A stretch of 64,000 nucleotides of DNA, from assembly GCF_003601985.1 (NCBI RefSeq), contig NZ_QZXA01000009.1:124001-188000 (forward strand), in the 5' to 3' direction. Both the position numbers and the translations under genes were made by a program. Positions 8,378 to 16,586 of this stretch are shown here, one piece after another. The notes under the pieces are model-generated. The model saw only the letters and a list, made by a program, of their open reading frames with translations. It was not told the origin of the DNA and made no database searches. The DNA is from Mesorhizobium jarvisii (GTDB taxonomy: Bacteria > Pseudomonadota > Alphaproteobacteria > Rhizobiales > Rhizobiaceae). Position 1 is the first letter of the stretch, and each line of letters starts with the position of its first letter.

Positions 8378-10644
8378 ACCCGTTCGACGATGCGCTGCGC
8401 AAGGCGCTGACGACAGCGTCGCGCAAGGGCACATACAATCCCGGCATCGGCGCCTTCGAGACGGCGACGACGCAGGAGATCGTCGCGCAGGGCTGGAGCG
8501 GCGAATATCGCTGGCCCGTTCATCGTGACCCGATCTTCACGCCGATCTTCACCGCCATTCTGGGCAGCGGCGGTTTCTCGCTCTTCGGCGCAACTATTTC
8601 CTACGCGGCGATCGCCTCGGCGATCGTCACCACGGCGATCGTCGCCGGCGTGCAATATCTCCTCACGCCGAAGCCGCCGAAACCGGAGGATGGCCGTGCG
8701 CCGCTGACGCAACCGATCCCCTATCGCTTCTGGGGTGTTGGCGAGGCCAGGCTGGCCGGCGCGATGATGCTGTGGGAAGCGCTCGACAACCGGATGTTTT
8801 CGGTGCAGGCCATCGTCGGACATCGCATCAATGCCTACACCGGCTTCTATCTGAACGATGACAAGGTTGAAGTCATCGGCGGTCACGTTCAATCCCCCGG
8901 CGGCGGTCGCTACGTCGACGACGACAGGGATCTTGTCTTTGTCTACCCCGTCCTTGGCCTAGTGCCAGAGACGCCGATCGCCGATTTCGTTACCATCTTA
9001 AGCGGCCAAGGCATCTGGACGAACAATCATCGTGGCGACGGACAGGCCTCCATCGGCATGCTCTGCGTCGGCCCCGGGGCTGATAATTTCCTGAAGTCCT
9101 TCCCCTATGGCAAGCCGGCACTGTCCGTCGTTGCCGAGATGGCCCTGGTCTGGGATTTCCGCAACCCGTCGCAAAGTCCGGAAGACCCATCAACCTGGGC
9201 GTTCTCCCGCAATCCGATCCTTCACCTCGCCTGGCACGAATGCTTCAATCCGTTCGGCACCAAGCGCGACTTTCGCAAGGCGCTGCTGCCTGTTCTCGAC
9301 ATGTGGCAGGAGGAAGCCGATGTCTGCGACGAGGACGTGCCAAGGGCTTCCGGCGGCACGGAAAAGCGCTACGAGTGCGGCGGTTTCGACACAACCGAAC
9401 ACGATCCGAAAAGCGGCACCAATGCCATCCTGGCGACCTGCGACGGCTGGATGTGCGAACGCGGCGATGGCGCCTTGCTTGTCGTCGCCGGCAAGTTCCG
9501 CGAAAAATATGTCGCCACGCTGACCGATGCCGACATCGTCGGCCACACCGTGCAGCATGACGTGTTGCCGGAGGAAGAGGTCAATCAGTTCATCCCGAAA
9601 TTCACCTATCCGGCGACCGATTACACGACGACGGATACCGACTATTTCGAGGATACCGCAGCACAGATCGCGGCTGGTCGCGTGCTGCCGCAGGATGGCA
9701 ATTACATCTGGTGCCAGCAATGGCGCCAGGCGCGCCGGCTGGGCAAGCGCGAATTTGCCCGTGCGCGGGCCAAGAAGCGCGGCACGCTTGACGTCAGGTT
9801 CACTGGCATCAATGCCATCTACGCGCCATGGGTTCGGCTGAACACGCCGCGTCGGTTGCCGTCGCTCACCGGCAAGCTGGTCAACAACCGGCGGTCTGTC
9901 CTGTCGGTGTCGCGCGGTGGCTTCCAGATGACCTTTGTGATGATGCCCGACGATATCGACGCCTGGGACCCGGCCGTCGACGAGGGATCGGCGCCGCCTG
10001 TGCCGCCCAAGCCGGTATCGGATGGCATTCCGATCCCGATCATCGACACAGCGGTTGCAGTCTCCGGGGGCGGCAGCGTGTACATCCGCGTCGCGCTGAT
10101 CGATCCGAACCGGATCGATCTCACGCCGGTTGTCCACTACAGGATATCGGATGTCGGCGGTGGCGTTCCCGGCGCCTGGGTCGAACAGAAGTTCCCTGGC
10201 GCGACGCCGTCGGCCGGCCTGCTCGTCCTCAACACCAATCCCGTGCCTGCCAACAACTCGATCGACGTCCAGGCCGCCTATATTGGTGCCGACAATAGCT
10301 ACGGCACCTGGACTAGCACCGTGACGCTGGTCTCGACGGTCGATACGACGCCGCCCGGGGCGGTCACCAGCGTTGTCGCCACGGGCGGCGTCGGCCAGGT
10401 CGCGCTGACCTGGAACACGCCGAATTCCGGCAACTATGTCGCGACCAACATCAGGCGCAACACCGTCAACAATGAGGGCACCGCTACCCTCGTTCGCACC
10501 GAATACGGCGCGCCGTCATCGGCCGACGCCTGGACGGACACCGGGCGCGCGGCAGGCACCTATTACTATTGGCTGCGCTCGGCGAACGGATCCGGTGTGG
10601 AGAGCACCACAAGCGTCGCCACCGGGCCGAAGGTCGTCACCTAA
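8362..10644 (+). CDS. Host-specificity tail tip protein, gpJ-like, with FN3 domain
   Basis: I place the start at ATG 8362 (MAHSVNPF), giving 760 residues; a TTG 15 bases upstream is less likely. The N-terminus has a hydrophobic segment near residues 70-98 followed by KPPKPEDGRAP and the conserved tip region that leads into gpJ-type tail proteins. A fibronectin type III domain occupies about residues 660-755. The protein forms the central tip that carries the receptor-binding machinery. It is followed after 51 bases by the esterase fibre, with which it probably assembles. Confidence 0.78.
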   Translation: MAHSVNPFDDALRKALTTASRKGTYNPGIGAFETATTQEIVAQGWSGEYRWPVHRDPIFTPIFTAILGSGGFSLFGATISYAAIASAIVTTAIVAGVQYLLTPKPPKPEDGRAPLTQPIPYRFWGVGEARLAGAMMLWEALDNRMFSVQAIVGHRINAYTGFYLNDDKVEVIGGHVQSPGGGRYVDDDRDLVFVYPVLGLVPETPIADFVTILSGQGIWTNNHRGDGQASIGMLCVGPGADNFLKSFPYGKPALSVVAEMALVWDFRNPSQSPEDPSTWAFSRNPILHLAWHECFNPFGTKRDFRKALLPVLDMWQEEADVCDEDVPRASGGTEKRYECGGFDTTEHDPKSGTNAILATCDGWMCERGDGALLVVAGKFREKYVATLTDADIVGHTVQHDVLPEEEVNQFIPKFTYPATDYTTTDTDYFEDTAAQIAAGRVLPQDGNYIWCQQWRQARRLGKREFARARAKKRGTLDVRFTGINAIYAPWVRLNTPRRLPSLTGKLVNNRRSVLSVSRGGFQMTFVMMPDDIDAWDPAVDEGSAPPVPPKPVSDGIPIPIIDTAVAVSGGGSVYIRVALIDPNRIDLTPVVHYRISDVGGGVPGAWVEQKFPGATPSAGLLVLNTNPVPANNSIDVQAAYIGADNSYGTWTSTVTLVSTVDTTPPGAVTSVVATGGVGQVALTWNTPNSGNYVATNIRRNTVNNEGTATLVRTEYGAPSSADAWTDTGRAAGTYYYWLRSANGSGVESTTSVATGPKVVT

Positions 10645-10695
10645 AGCCCCTCGATCATTCTCATTCGCCGTTCTTCGCGAAAAGGAAAACCATCC

Positions 10696-12816
10696 ATGGC
10701 AGTCGTACCCTTCAACACGCTTTTCGCTGACGGCCCTGCCGGCAACCCGTATCAGCCGCCGAAGCAAGACCTTCGCGACACCTTCAATGATCTGAATGGG
10801 CGGATCAGCACCGTCAGTGACTCGGTCCACTACTCGACCGAATTCGGATTTGTTGATGACGGCGTGGCCGGCGTTAATACTGGCACCAACAATGACGCCG
10901 CTTGGGCTGCGGCAAAGGCAGCGCTCACGAATGGCGAAACCCTTGTCATGGTCCGGCAGAACACCGGCGTGTTCTACTTCGCGACGACGAGCGATTTTAC
11001 CGGCATCCCTATCGATGCCACGAGCAATCCGACCTTCAACGGACCGAACGTCTACAACGACAGGACGTCAGCGGAAGTCGCTGCCGGCGGACCCCCCATT
11101 ACGATCGTAGGGGCGGGTAGGCTTACTTCGATCAGCACATCGCTGAACGTCACATACCGTCGCCATGCGGAGCCAGTGGCAAAGGTGGATTTCCTCACCG
11201 ATGGCGATGTTGCTTACGACGAGCCGACTGTGGTGGACATGTCGGCGGCGGCGGTCACTATGCTGAAATACGCATGGCCGAACGGCAACACTACTTCTGC
11301 GACGTCAACTGGCATCACCAAGACGACAAACGACATTCAGATCAACAGGGCTACGGCTGACAATTCCGTTCTTATGTTCGCTGGCGTAGTGCCTGAAGCC
11401 GCATGTCAATACTCGTGGGTGGTTGGTCCAAACGTCAATGACGTTCCCTTTGCGGTGCTCGCCTTTGATGGCGGCTACCATGCTGTCTATGCGGCCCTCA
11501 ACTCGCGTGCCATCCACAAGAAGCTGACGGCAGCCAGCACGTTCACAGAGGTCAATGTTCCAGATTTCGGCGCGAATATTACGCCAGAGACGTCGTACAC
11601 GTTCGCTCAAGGATCGATCACGGTAGACCTTATCACCCCCACGAAATACCAGGTTGGCCTAAACGGCGTGGTGTTCGCGGAGGGGGACCTCCCTTCGCCT
11701 GCATTGTATGTCGGGCCTGGCCTGTTTTTTGGGCCAAGTCAGACGGGCACGTCTCATTTCTTCAATATGGTGAAGGTGAAGAACCCTAGCCGCCTAGCGC
11801 CTCGCCCAATCCGCGCGTTGTTCGTCGGCGACAGCAAAATGGACCCGGTTTTCCAAGGGTGGCCAGACGATATTGCGCGAATCATGCAAGGTTCGATGGG
11901 GGTGCAGTGGGAATATACAAAAAACATCGCTGTAGCGGGCGAGACCTTGGCTCAGCAGCTTACTCGCATCCTTGCTCTAGACATGACGGGTTATACCGAT
12001 GTGTTCATTGGCCTTGGCACCAACGATGCCCAAGGTATCACCTCGCAAACCACATTCGATACCAATTTGGGTGCTATGTTTGACCAAGCCCGCAGTTTAG
12101 GCGCGCGAGTTACAGTCTTGCTTACGCCCGCATTCTACAGTCGCGCCGACGCATACGGGGTGACGGGCTTCGTCAATCAGGGTCAGGCCTCGGTCAATGG
12201 CGCAGCTGTCCCCGCGTATCGAGAGATCATCAGACGCAAAGTTGCTTCTTATCGAGATTTAGGCTTCAAATTTGCCCTCGTGGATGCCGGGAAGATATGC
12301 GGTCCTACTCTTGCGCAGTATCTGACTTGGGCTTCCACGTGGAGTGGGAGTCGTGTCGACACCAACGTCTTTGACAATATCCACGAGGGGCGCACCGCTC
12401 GCACCAAGATAGCCCAGGCGTGCGCAAGAGCTGCCTTTGGGCTGGCGACGCCGGCAAGGACGAAGAAATATCCTAGTCTTTTAACGTCGGCCGTCCCGGC
12501 TTCCTGGTTCGCAAACAGTTGGACGGCTTCGTCTCCTGCAGCGGTCTTTTGGATTGATGAGCGCGGCTATAAACACCTTGACGGAGTGATCCAGGCGAAT
12601 GCTGGCCCTCTCGCAGACGCTACGGTGGTTATGACCCTGCCGACCTACATGAAGCCGGTGCGGAACATTCAGCTTTCTGCCGTTGGTTCCAAGGTGGCGA
12701 CGGCAGGGCAGGCAAATCAGACTTGGGTTGAAATCCTGGCAACCGGCGATGTCCGCGTCTACGGCGTTGATCCCACGAACAAGTTCGTCCGCCTGTCAGA
12801 CGCTCATTGGGAGTGA
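10696..12816 (+). CDS. Tail fibre/spike with SGNH-family esterase domain
   Basis: In this 706-residue protein residues 1-40 look like a tail-attachment module and 45-330 are beta-rich. Residues about 370-590 form an SGNH/GDSL hydrolase: G-D379-S380 (block I), Gly415, G-x-N443-D444 (block III) and D560-x-x-H563 (block V), so all catalytic positions are present. A beta-rich C-terminal part ends at 706. SGNH domains on phage tails usually remove O-acyl groups from surface polysaccharides. The gene lies directly before an O-acyltransferase. Its codon choice from 11100 on is visibly less GC-rich than the upstream tail genes, suggesting module exchange. Confidence 0.85.
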   Translation: MAVVPFNTLFADGPAGNPYQPPKQDLRDTFNDLNGRISTVSDSVHYSTEFGFVDDGVAGVNTGTNNDAAWAAAKAALTNGETLVMVRQNTGVFYFATTSDFTGIPIDATSNPTFNGPNVYNDRTSAEVAAGGPPITIVGAGRLTSISTSLNVTYRRHAEPVAKVDFLTDGDVAYDEPTVVDMSAAAVTMLKYAWPNGNTTSATSTGITKTTNDIQINRATADNSVLMFAGVVPEAACQYSWVVGPNVNDVPFAVLAFDGGYHAVYAALNSRAIHKKLTAASTFTEVNVPDFGANITPETSYTFAQGSITVDLITPTKYQVGLNGVVFAEGDLPSPALYVGPGLFFGPSQTGTSHFFNMVKVKNPSRLAPRPIRALFVGDSKMDPVFQGWPDDIARIMQGSMGVQWEYTKNIAVAGETLAQQLTRILALDMTGYTDVFIGLGTNDAQGITSQTTFDTNLGAMFDQARSLGARVTVLLTPAFYSRADAYGVTGFVNQGQASVNGAAVPAYREIIRRKVASYRDLGFKFALVDAGKICGPTLAQYLTWASTWSGSRVDTNVFDNIHEGRTARTKIAQACARAAFGLATPARTKKYPSLLTSAVPASWFANSWTASSPAAVFWIDERGYKHLDGVIQANAGPLADATVVMTLPTYMKPVRNIQLSAVGSKVATAGQANQTWVEILATGDVRVYGVDPTNKFVRLSDAHWE

Positions 12817-12843
12817 AAGTTGCCGCCTCGGCTCTGTGCTGCT

Positions 12844-12877
12844 ATGCCACCTGCCGTCAGAAATAGTCAGGTGGCAT
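12844..12877 (+). promoter_or_regulatory. Hairpin overlapping the acyltransferase start codon
   Basis: The arms ATGCCACCTG (12844-12853) and CAGGTGGCAT (12868-12877) are perfectly complementary with a 14-base loop. The 3' arm contains the only Shine-Dalgarno-like AGGTGG and the first two bases of the acyltransferase ATG (12876), and TTTTAC follows. It could terminate the tail transcript, block acyltransferase translation on read-through transcripts, or both. Confidence 0.7.
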
Positions 12878-13979
12878 GTTTTACAAGAATGTCCAGGGAC
12901 TCCGCGCCATCGCGGCGTTGATGGTGGTGTTCACCCACTCTTTCTACCCGCTCGTCCCTATGCGGAATCATTGGTCGCAGTACGTCGGGGCCATCGGCCC
13001 CTCCGGCGTCGACCTCTTCTTCGTGATTTCCGGCTTCGTGGTTTTCCTGTCCGCTGACAGGCTGGGGAGGAAAGCCAACGTCACCGGAAGGTGGCGGGCC
13101 TTGCGAGAATTTGTGGTGAGGCGGGTTTTCCGAATTTACCCCGTGTATCTGACAGCGTTCCTCATCGCATCGCTGGTGCTAGTTCTGATGCCTGCTGCTG
13201 AGTTATCCCCGGCGGGCATGAAGCAGCAACCATGGTGGAAGCTGGCGCTGCTCATTGCCCAGCCGAACAATCGCATTCTGGCTGCTTGGACATTACAGTA
13301 CGAGATGACGTTCTATGCGGTGTGCGCTCTGGGTATTTTGCTATTCCCGCGCCGCATCGTGGCCATCATCGCTCTTTGGATGGCAACTGTTCTCTACATC
13401 TGGAGCGCCGGCATCTACGTGAATTCGGTGTTTACCGCGCCTATCGTGCTCGAGTTCGCGTTCGGAATTATCGTCGCGTTGCTGGTCGAGAGGAAATTCT
13501 CGGAGTACGCCTTGTCGTCCTTGGTCTTAGGGTTTGGCGGGCTGATCATCGGCGCGATCTGTTATCGTTTCCACGATCCGAAGGGCGCGTGGGCTTTGCC
13601 TGTGATGTGGCGGACTGTGTGCTTCGGCTTACCGAGTGGTTTCATCGTCTATGGCTTGGTCGCTGTCGAGATGAGGCGGATATGGACGTTCTCAAAAGCT
13701 TGGACAGACCTCGGCAACGCTTCCTATTCGCTCTACCTGTGGCATCAACTGCTATTCGCGGTGATGGCGGCCAGCTATGTGCAACTGGGCCTTGTTGGGA
13801 AGGTTAGCGAATGGGTTTTGTGGCTGTCCCTGTTCGCGGCGATCTTCCCGGTTAGCTTCATCAGCTATCAATGGGTCGAGCGATGGTTCAACGAAGCTGA
13901 ATGGGTGGCTCGGTTGGCCGGCGCCACGCGAAAGAAGCCTGCCGCAACGGTAACTGATCTCAAGGCCGAGACGGTGTAG
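12876..13979 (+). CDS. Acyltransferase 3 family membrane protein (O-antigen acetylase-like)
   Basis: This 367-residue integral membrane protein has about ten hydrophobic segments. The N-terminus shows the OafA-type signature GLRAIAALMVVFTH with conserved Arg10 and His21, then G-V-D-L-F-F-V-I-S-G-F at 44-54. The family moves acetyl or other acyl groups from the cytoplasm to sugars of O-antigen, capsule or Nod factors. It sits as a separate unit between the tail fibre and lysis genes, a typical place for a lysogenic conversion gene. Changing the lysogen's surface polysaccharide so that related phages cannot bind is an inference. Confidence 0.88.
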   Translation: MFYKNVQGLRAIAALMVVFTHSFYPLVPMRNHWSQYVGAIGPSGVDLFFVISGFVVFLSADRLGRKANVTGRWRALREFVVRRVFRIYPVYLTAFLIASLVLVLMPAAELSPAGMKQQPWWKLALLIAQPNNRILAAWTLQYEMTFYAVCALGILLFPRRIVAIIALWMATVLYIWSAGIYVNSVFTAPIVLEFAFGIIVALLVERKFSEYALSSLVLGFGGLIIGAICYRFHDPKGAWALPVMWRTVCFGLPSGFIVYGLVAVEMRRIWTFSKAWTDLGNASYSLYLWHQLLFAVMAASYVQLGLVGKVSEWVLWLSLFAAIFPVSFISYQWVERWFNEAEWVARLAGATRKKPAATVTDLKAETV

Positions 13980-14253
13980 GCATCGGCGGCCCGCCGATCA
14001 AATCGTTGAAGGCGATTTCCTCATCCTGGGTCATATGCCGGTATTCCCATGCGCTGCCATTCCATCGGCTCATGATGGGACTTCCAGCGACCTCAGTGCC
14101 GTCGCTGACAACGACGGGATCAGATGGCGCGTAGAAATGCCATTCGCCGTCCTTGATCTGGCTCTCGCCTCGGCTGATCCACGCAAAAAAGACCAAGACC
14201 GCCAACACGCCGGCAATACGCGCTGCAACCAGTTCGGCCCTGTTCTTAACCAT
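13960..14253 (-). CDS. Small membrane protein of unknown function
   Basis: This 97-residue protein has one N-terminal membrane segment (about residues 10-26, A-G-V-L-A-V-L-V-F-F-A-W) and a soluble tail containing W-N-G-S-A-W-E-Y-R-H-M. It is read against the late genes and its 3' end overlaps the acyltransferase stop region by 20 bases in a convergent arrangement. It is probably cotranscribed with the gene upstream at 14563. No function is recognised, and the overlapping frame at 14070-14270 looks like a shadow. Confidence 0.55.
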   Translation of the reverse strand: MVKNRAELVAARIAGVLAVLVFFAWISRGESQIKDGEWHFYAPSDPVVVSDGTEVAGSPIMSRWNGSAWEYRHMTQDEEIAFNDLIGGPPMPTPSRP

Positions 14254-14281
14254 AGGTCTGATATAGCCACTTTGACGTTGC

Positions 14282-14563
14282 CTAGTCCACCTTCCGCAGC
14301 GCTTCGCGCACTACGTCGGCATCGTTGCTCTCGCCGCTCTTCAGCACGACCCAGACACCATCAACAAGCACCAGCCGGCCGCCGTCATAGGTGTTGATCT
14401 CTGATGTCCGTAAGGCCCTCGCCAGAATGCTGGCGCTGGCTTTTGCCCAAGGCATGCTGAGATAGGTTGAGTTCCCCGTTGGCCCATCATTGTCGGCGGC
14501 AGGCGCCCTGAGATCCAACGGGATTTCATCCGGCAGTTCATCATCGTCCGGCTTCCTCGCCAT
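14282..14563 (-). CDS. Small cytoplasmic protein of unknown function
   Basis: I chose the ATG at 14563 because GAGGAGG lies nine bases upstream of it, giving 93 residues. The N-terminus is acidic (ARKPDDDELPDEIP) and the C-terminal half has a mixed charged helix followed by VLVDGVWVVLKSG. It lies on the strand opposite the lysis genes, 28 bases before the small membrane protein gene. It may be part of a lysogeny-expressed pair. The function is unknown. Confidence 0.55.
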   Translation of the reverse strand: MARKPDDDELPDEIPLDLRAPAADNDGPTGNSTYLSMPWAKASASILARALRTSEINTYDGGRLVLVDGVWVVLKSGESNDADVVREALRKVD

Positions 14564-14647
14564 CGCATCGGCCTCCTCTGCGGCCGGCAACCATAGCCAA
14601 AATCCGAAACCAAACAACCTGCCCGATTAGGGCGGAAAGGACCTGTC

Positions 14648-15748
14648 ATGGACCGCAACTTCGCGCGGGCGCTTGCTCTCGTTTTGAAATCCGAAGGTGG
14701 CTGGAGCGACAACCCGAAGGATCCCGGCGGACCGACTATGACGGGCGTGACGTTGGCCAATTTCCGCCGCTATGTGAAGGCCGACGCCACCAAGGCCGAC
14801 CTGAAGAAGATCACCGATGCGCAGATCGCCACGGTCTACCGACGCTTCTATTGGGATGCGGTGGCCGGCGCCGAGTTGCCGGATGGCGTCGACTATGCCG
14901 TGTTCGACTTCGCTGTGAACAGCGGGCCGGGCAGGGCGGCGAAATACCTGCAGGCGGTTGCCGGCGTCGCGCAGGATGGCCGCATTGGTCCTGCGACACT
15001 TGCCGCGGTCGAGGCCAAGCCGGCTGGTGTTATTATCGACGGCGTCTGCGACGATCGCCTGGCGTTCCTGAAGAAGCTGCCGACCTGGGGAGAGTTCGGC
15101 AAGGGCTGGTCCGATCGCGTCAAGTCGGTGCGCGCCAATGCGCTCAAGATGACGGCACAGTCAGCCGGGGCTTCGCCAGTGACGCCAACCGCTCCGGATC
15201 CTGCCCCGGTCGACCTGGCTGCCGCTGTGCCGGCCGTCGCCAAGGATACGATCGCGCGCGTGCAGCAGCAGCTCAAGGATCTCGGTTATACCGAAGTCGG
15301 CGGCGTCGACGGCAAGACCGGCACAATGACAGCGACCGCCATCCGGGCTTTCCGCGCCGAGAATGGCCTACCGCCTGGCGACGGCATCGACGACGATCTG
15401 CTGCTCGCCTTGCAGAAGGCCAAGCCGCGCGTGCTGGCGCCGGCGCGCACCGACGCCACGCCCGAGGTCGTGCGCGACAAGGTGCCGGAGGTGCGCACCA
15501 ACTGGCTGACCAAGGTCGGCGCTTTCTTCACCGGCCTCGTGGCGCTCGTCGGGAGCTTCTTTGACGGCATCCTCGGCAACCTCGGCGCGGCAAGCGGCTA
15601 CATCCAGCCGGTTAAGGACGCCGCCGGCGATTTGCCCGGCTGGGTCTGGATGTTGGCGATCGCGGTGGTCGCCGGCGGGCTCTACCTAGTCGCGCGCCAT
15701 GGCGAGGCCAAGGGCGTCGAGGCGTTCCAGACCGGGGCGCGCCGCTGA
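14648..15748 (+). CDS. Endolysin: GH108 lysozyme with PG-binding domain and C-terminal anchor
   Basis: This 366-residue protein has an N-terminal glycoside hydrolase family 108 domain with the E16-G-G-W motif, where Glu16 is the expected catalytic acid, followed by a family-specific peptidoglycan-binding part (to about 165). A second binding domain of the PG_binding_1 kind spans about 198-260. A membrane segment near residues 335-355 (W-V-W-M-L-A-I-A-V-V-A-G-G-L) precedes a short tail. There is no N-terminal signal, so export would need a holin. The C-terminal anchor is unusual for a soluble endolysin. The start of the next gene overlaps the stop by one base. Confidence 0.87.
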   Translation: MDRNFARALALVLKSEGGWSDNPKDPGGPTMTGVTLANFRRYVKADATKADLKKITDAQIATVYRRFYWDAVAGAELPDGVDYAVFDFAVNSGPGRAAKYLQAVAGVAQDGRIGPATLAAVEAKPAGVIIDGVCDDRLAFLKKLPTWGEFGKGWSDRVKSVRANALKMTAQSAGASPVTPTAPDPAPVDLAAAVPAVAKDTIARVQQQLKDLGYTEVGGVDGKTGTMTATAIRAFRAENGLPPGDGIDDDLLLALQKAKPRVLAPARTDATPEVVRDKVPEVRTNWLTKVGAFFTGLVALVGSFFDGILGNLGAASGYIQPVKDAAGDLPGWVWMLAIAVVAGGLYLVARHGEAKGVEAFQTGARR

Positions 15749-16065
15749 TGGGCGCCCTGGTTGCGGCGGGCGAGGTTCTGTCGCTCACCCTCAAGTACTG
15801 GAAGCTCGTAGCGCTCGCAGCGCTCATCGCCGCCGTGCCGATCGCCTACCTGGTCGGACACGGCCGGGGTGACAGCTCCGGATATTCCCGCCGCGTTGCC
15901 GAAGTCGCGGCAGCCGATCTCAAAGCCGAACTGGAAAGGAAGGGCGACAATGCGAAGCTCGCTGGTATGTCTGACTATGATCTTTGTGTTTCTGGCCTGC
16001 GCGGGAGTGGCATGCCAGTCGACGCCTGCGAGCAGCTGCGCGGGCTTCCTGAAAGCAAGCCTTAG
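15748..16065 (+). CDS. Inner-membrane spanin-like protein (Rz-like)
   Basis: This 105-residue protein has an N-terminal membrane helix at about residues 17-39, then a charged helix rich in Ala, Glu and Lys, and two Cys residues near the C-terminus (DYDLCVSG, VDACEQ). Its position just after the endolysin and the embedded second gene in the +1 frame resemble the Rz/Rz1 arrangement of lambda. Inner spanins connect to an outer-membrane lipoprotein to disrupt the outer membrane at lysis. The sequence is not obviously Rz, so the call rests on topology and context. Confidence 0.6.
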   Translation: MGALVAAGEVLSLTLKYWKLVALAALIAAVPIAYLVGHGRGDSSGYSRRVAEVAAADLKAELERKGDNAKLAGMSDYDLCVSGLRGSGMPVDACEQLRGLPESKP

Positions 16066-16165
16066 CCCGGCCGGCACGGTGGCGCTGATCGACGCCGACC
16101 GGCCCGGCTATGAACGCGTGCTGGGCAACGACCGCAACGGCCAGCGCCGCGGCTGCTGGCGCTAG
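15950..16165 (+). CDS. Nested outer-membrane spanin-like protein (Rz1/LysC-like)
   Basis: A 71-residue frame, +1 to the spanin-like gene and overlapping its last 116 bases, starts at ATG 15950 with GGAAGGG just upstream. Its N-terminus is a secretion signal (RSSLVCLTMIFVFLACAGVAC) with candidate lipobox Cys residues, although neither is a perfect match to the consensus. The C-terminus R-V-L-G-N-D-R-N-G-Q-R-R-G-C-W resembles the 'hN-x-x-G-x-x-x-C-x-W' ending of small outer spanins. A longer upstream start at 15869 lacks these features. Confidence 0.6.
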   Translation: MRSSLVCLTMIFVFLACAGVACQSTPASSCAGFLKASLSPAGTVALIDADRPGYERVLGNDRNGQRRGCWR

Positions 16166-16183
16166 CATTGAGGGGCGGGGCTG

Positions 16184-16585
16184 ATGCCGACATCGGGAAC
16201 GAAAAGCTTGGAAATGATGATCGGCGGCCTGCTGCAAGCCACGCAGGATATGCAGCGGGACATCACCGAGATCCGCCGTGACATCAAGGACAGCGATGCG
16301 CGAGCCGCGCTGAGCTACGAACAATCGGAACAACGTGCCGCAGCCAGCCGCGCGAAAATGTACCAAAAGACCGATGAGCTGGTTGAACGCGTGACCGCCA
16401 CCGAAAGCGCGGTCAGCAAGCTCAACGCCGACATGACCAGCGTCAAGGAAGTGACTGCCGAGGTGACACGCTGGAAGCTGATGGGGCTTGGCGCTCTTGG
16501 TGTTACCGGGATGGCAGCGGCGGCGCTGGCTTCGCTGGTCACCGCCTACTGGGGCGATATCTGGCGCGTGCTGCGCGGCGGTTAG
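16184..16585 (+). CDS. DUF1515-type membrane protein, holin candidate
   Basis: This 133-residue protein has a helical, coiled-coil-prone N-terminal part (about 15-95) followed by the motif V-T-R-W-K-L-M-G-L-G-A-L-G and a C-terminal membrane segment (about 98-125). This matches DUF1515, a family frequent in rhizobial prophages. Its place at the end of the lysis cassette makes a holin, anti-holin or lysis-control role possible, but this is not established for the family as far as I know. It is the last rightward gene of the late operon. Confidence 0.7.
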   Translation: MPTSGTKSLEMMIGGLLQATQDMQRDITEIRRDIKDSDARAALSYEQSEQRAAASRAKMYQKTDELVERVTATESAVSKLNADMTSVKEVTAEVTRWKLMGLGALGVTGMAAAALASLVTAYWGDIWRVLRGG

Positions 16586-16586
16586 C

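Noticed and set aside
1..16585. Gene transfer agent instead of prophage
   Set aside because: The lambda-like J protein, variable esterase fibre, acyltransferase and cargo genes plus a tRNA attachment site are features of a temperate phage and do not match the conserved GTA gene set.
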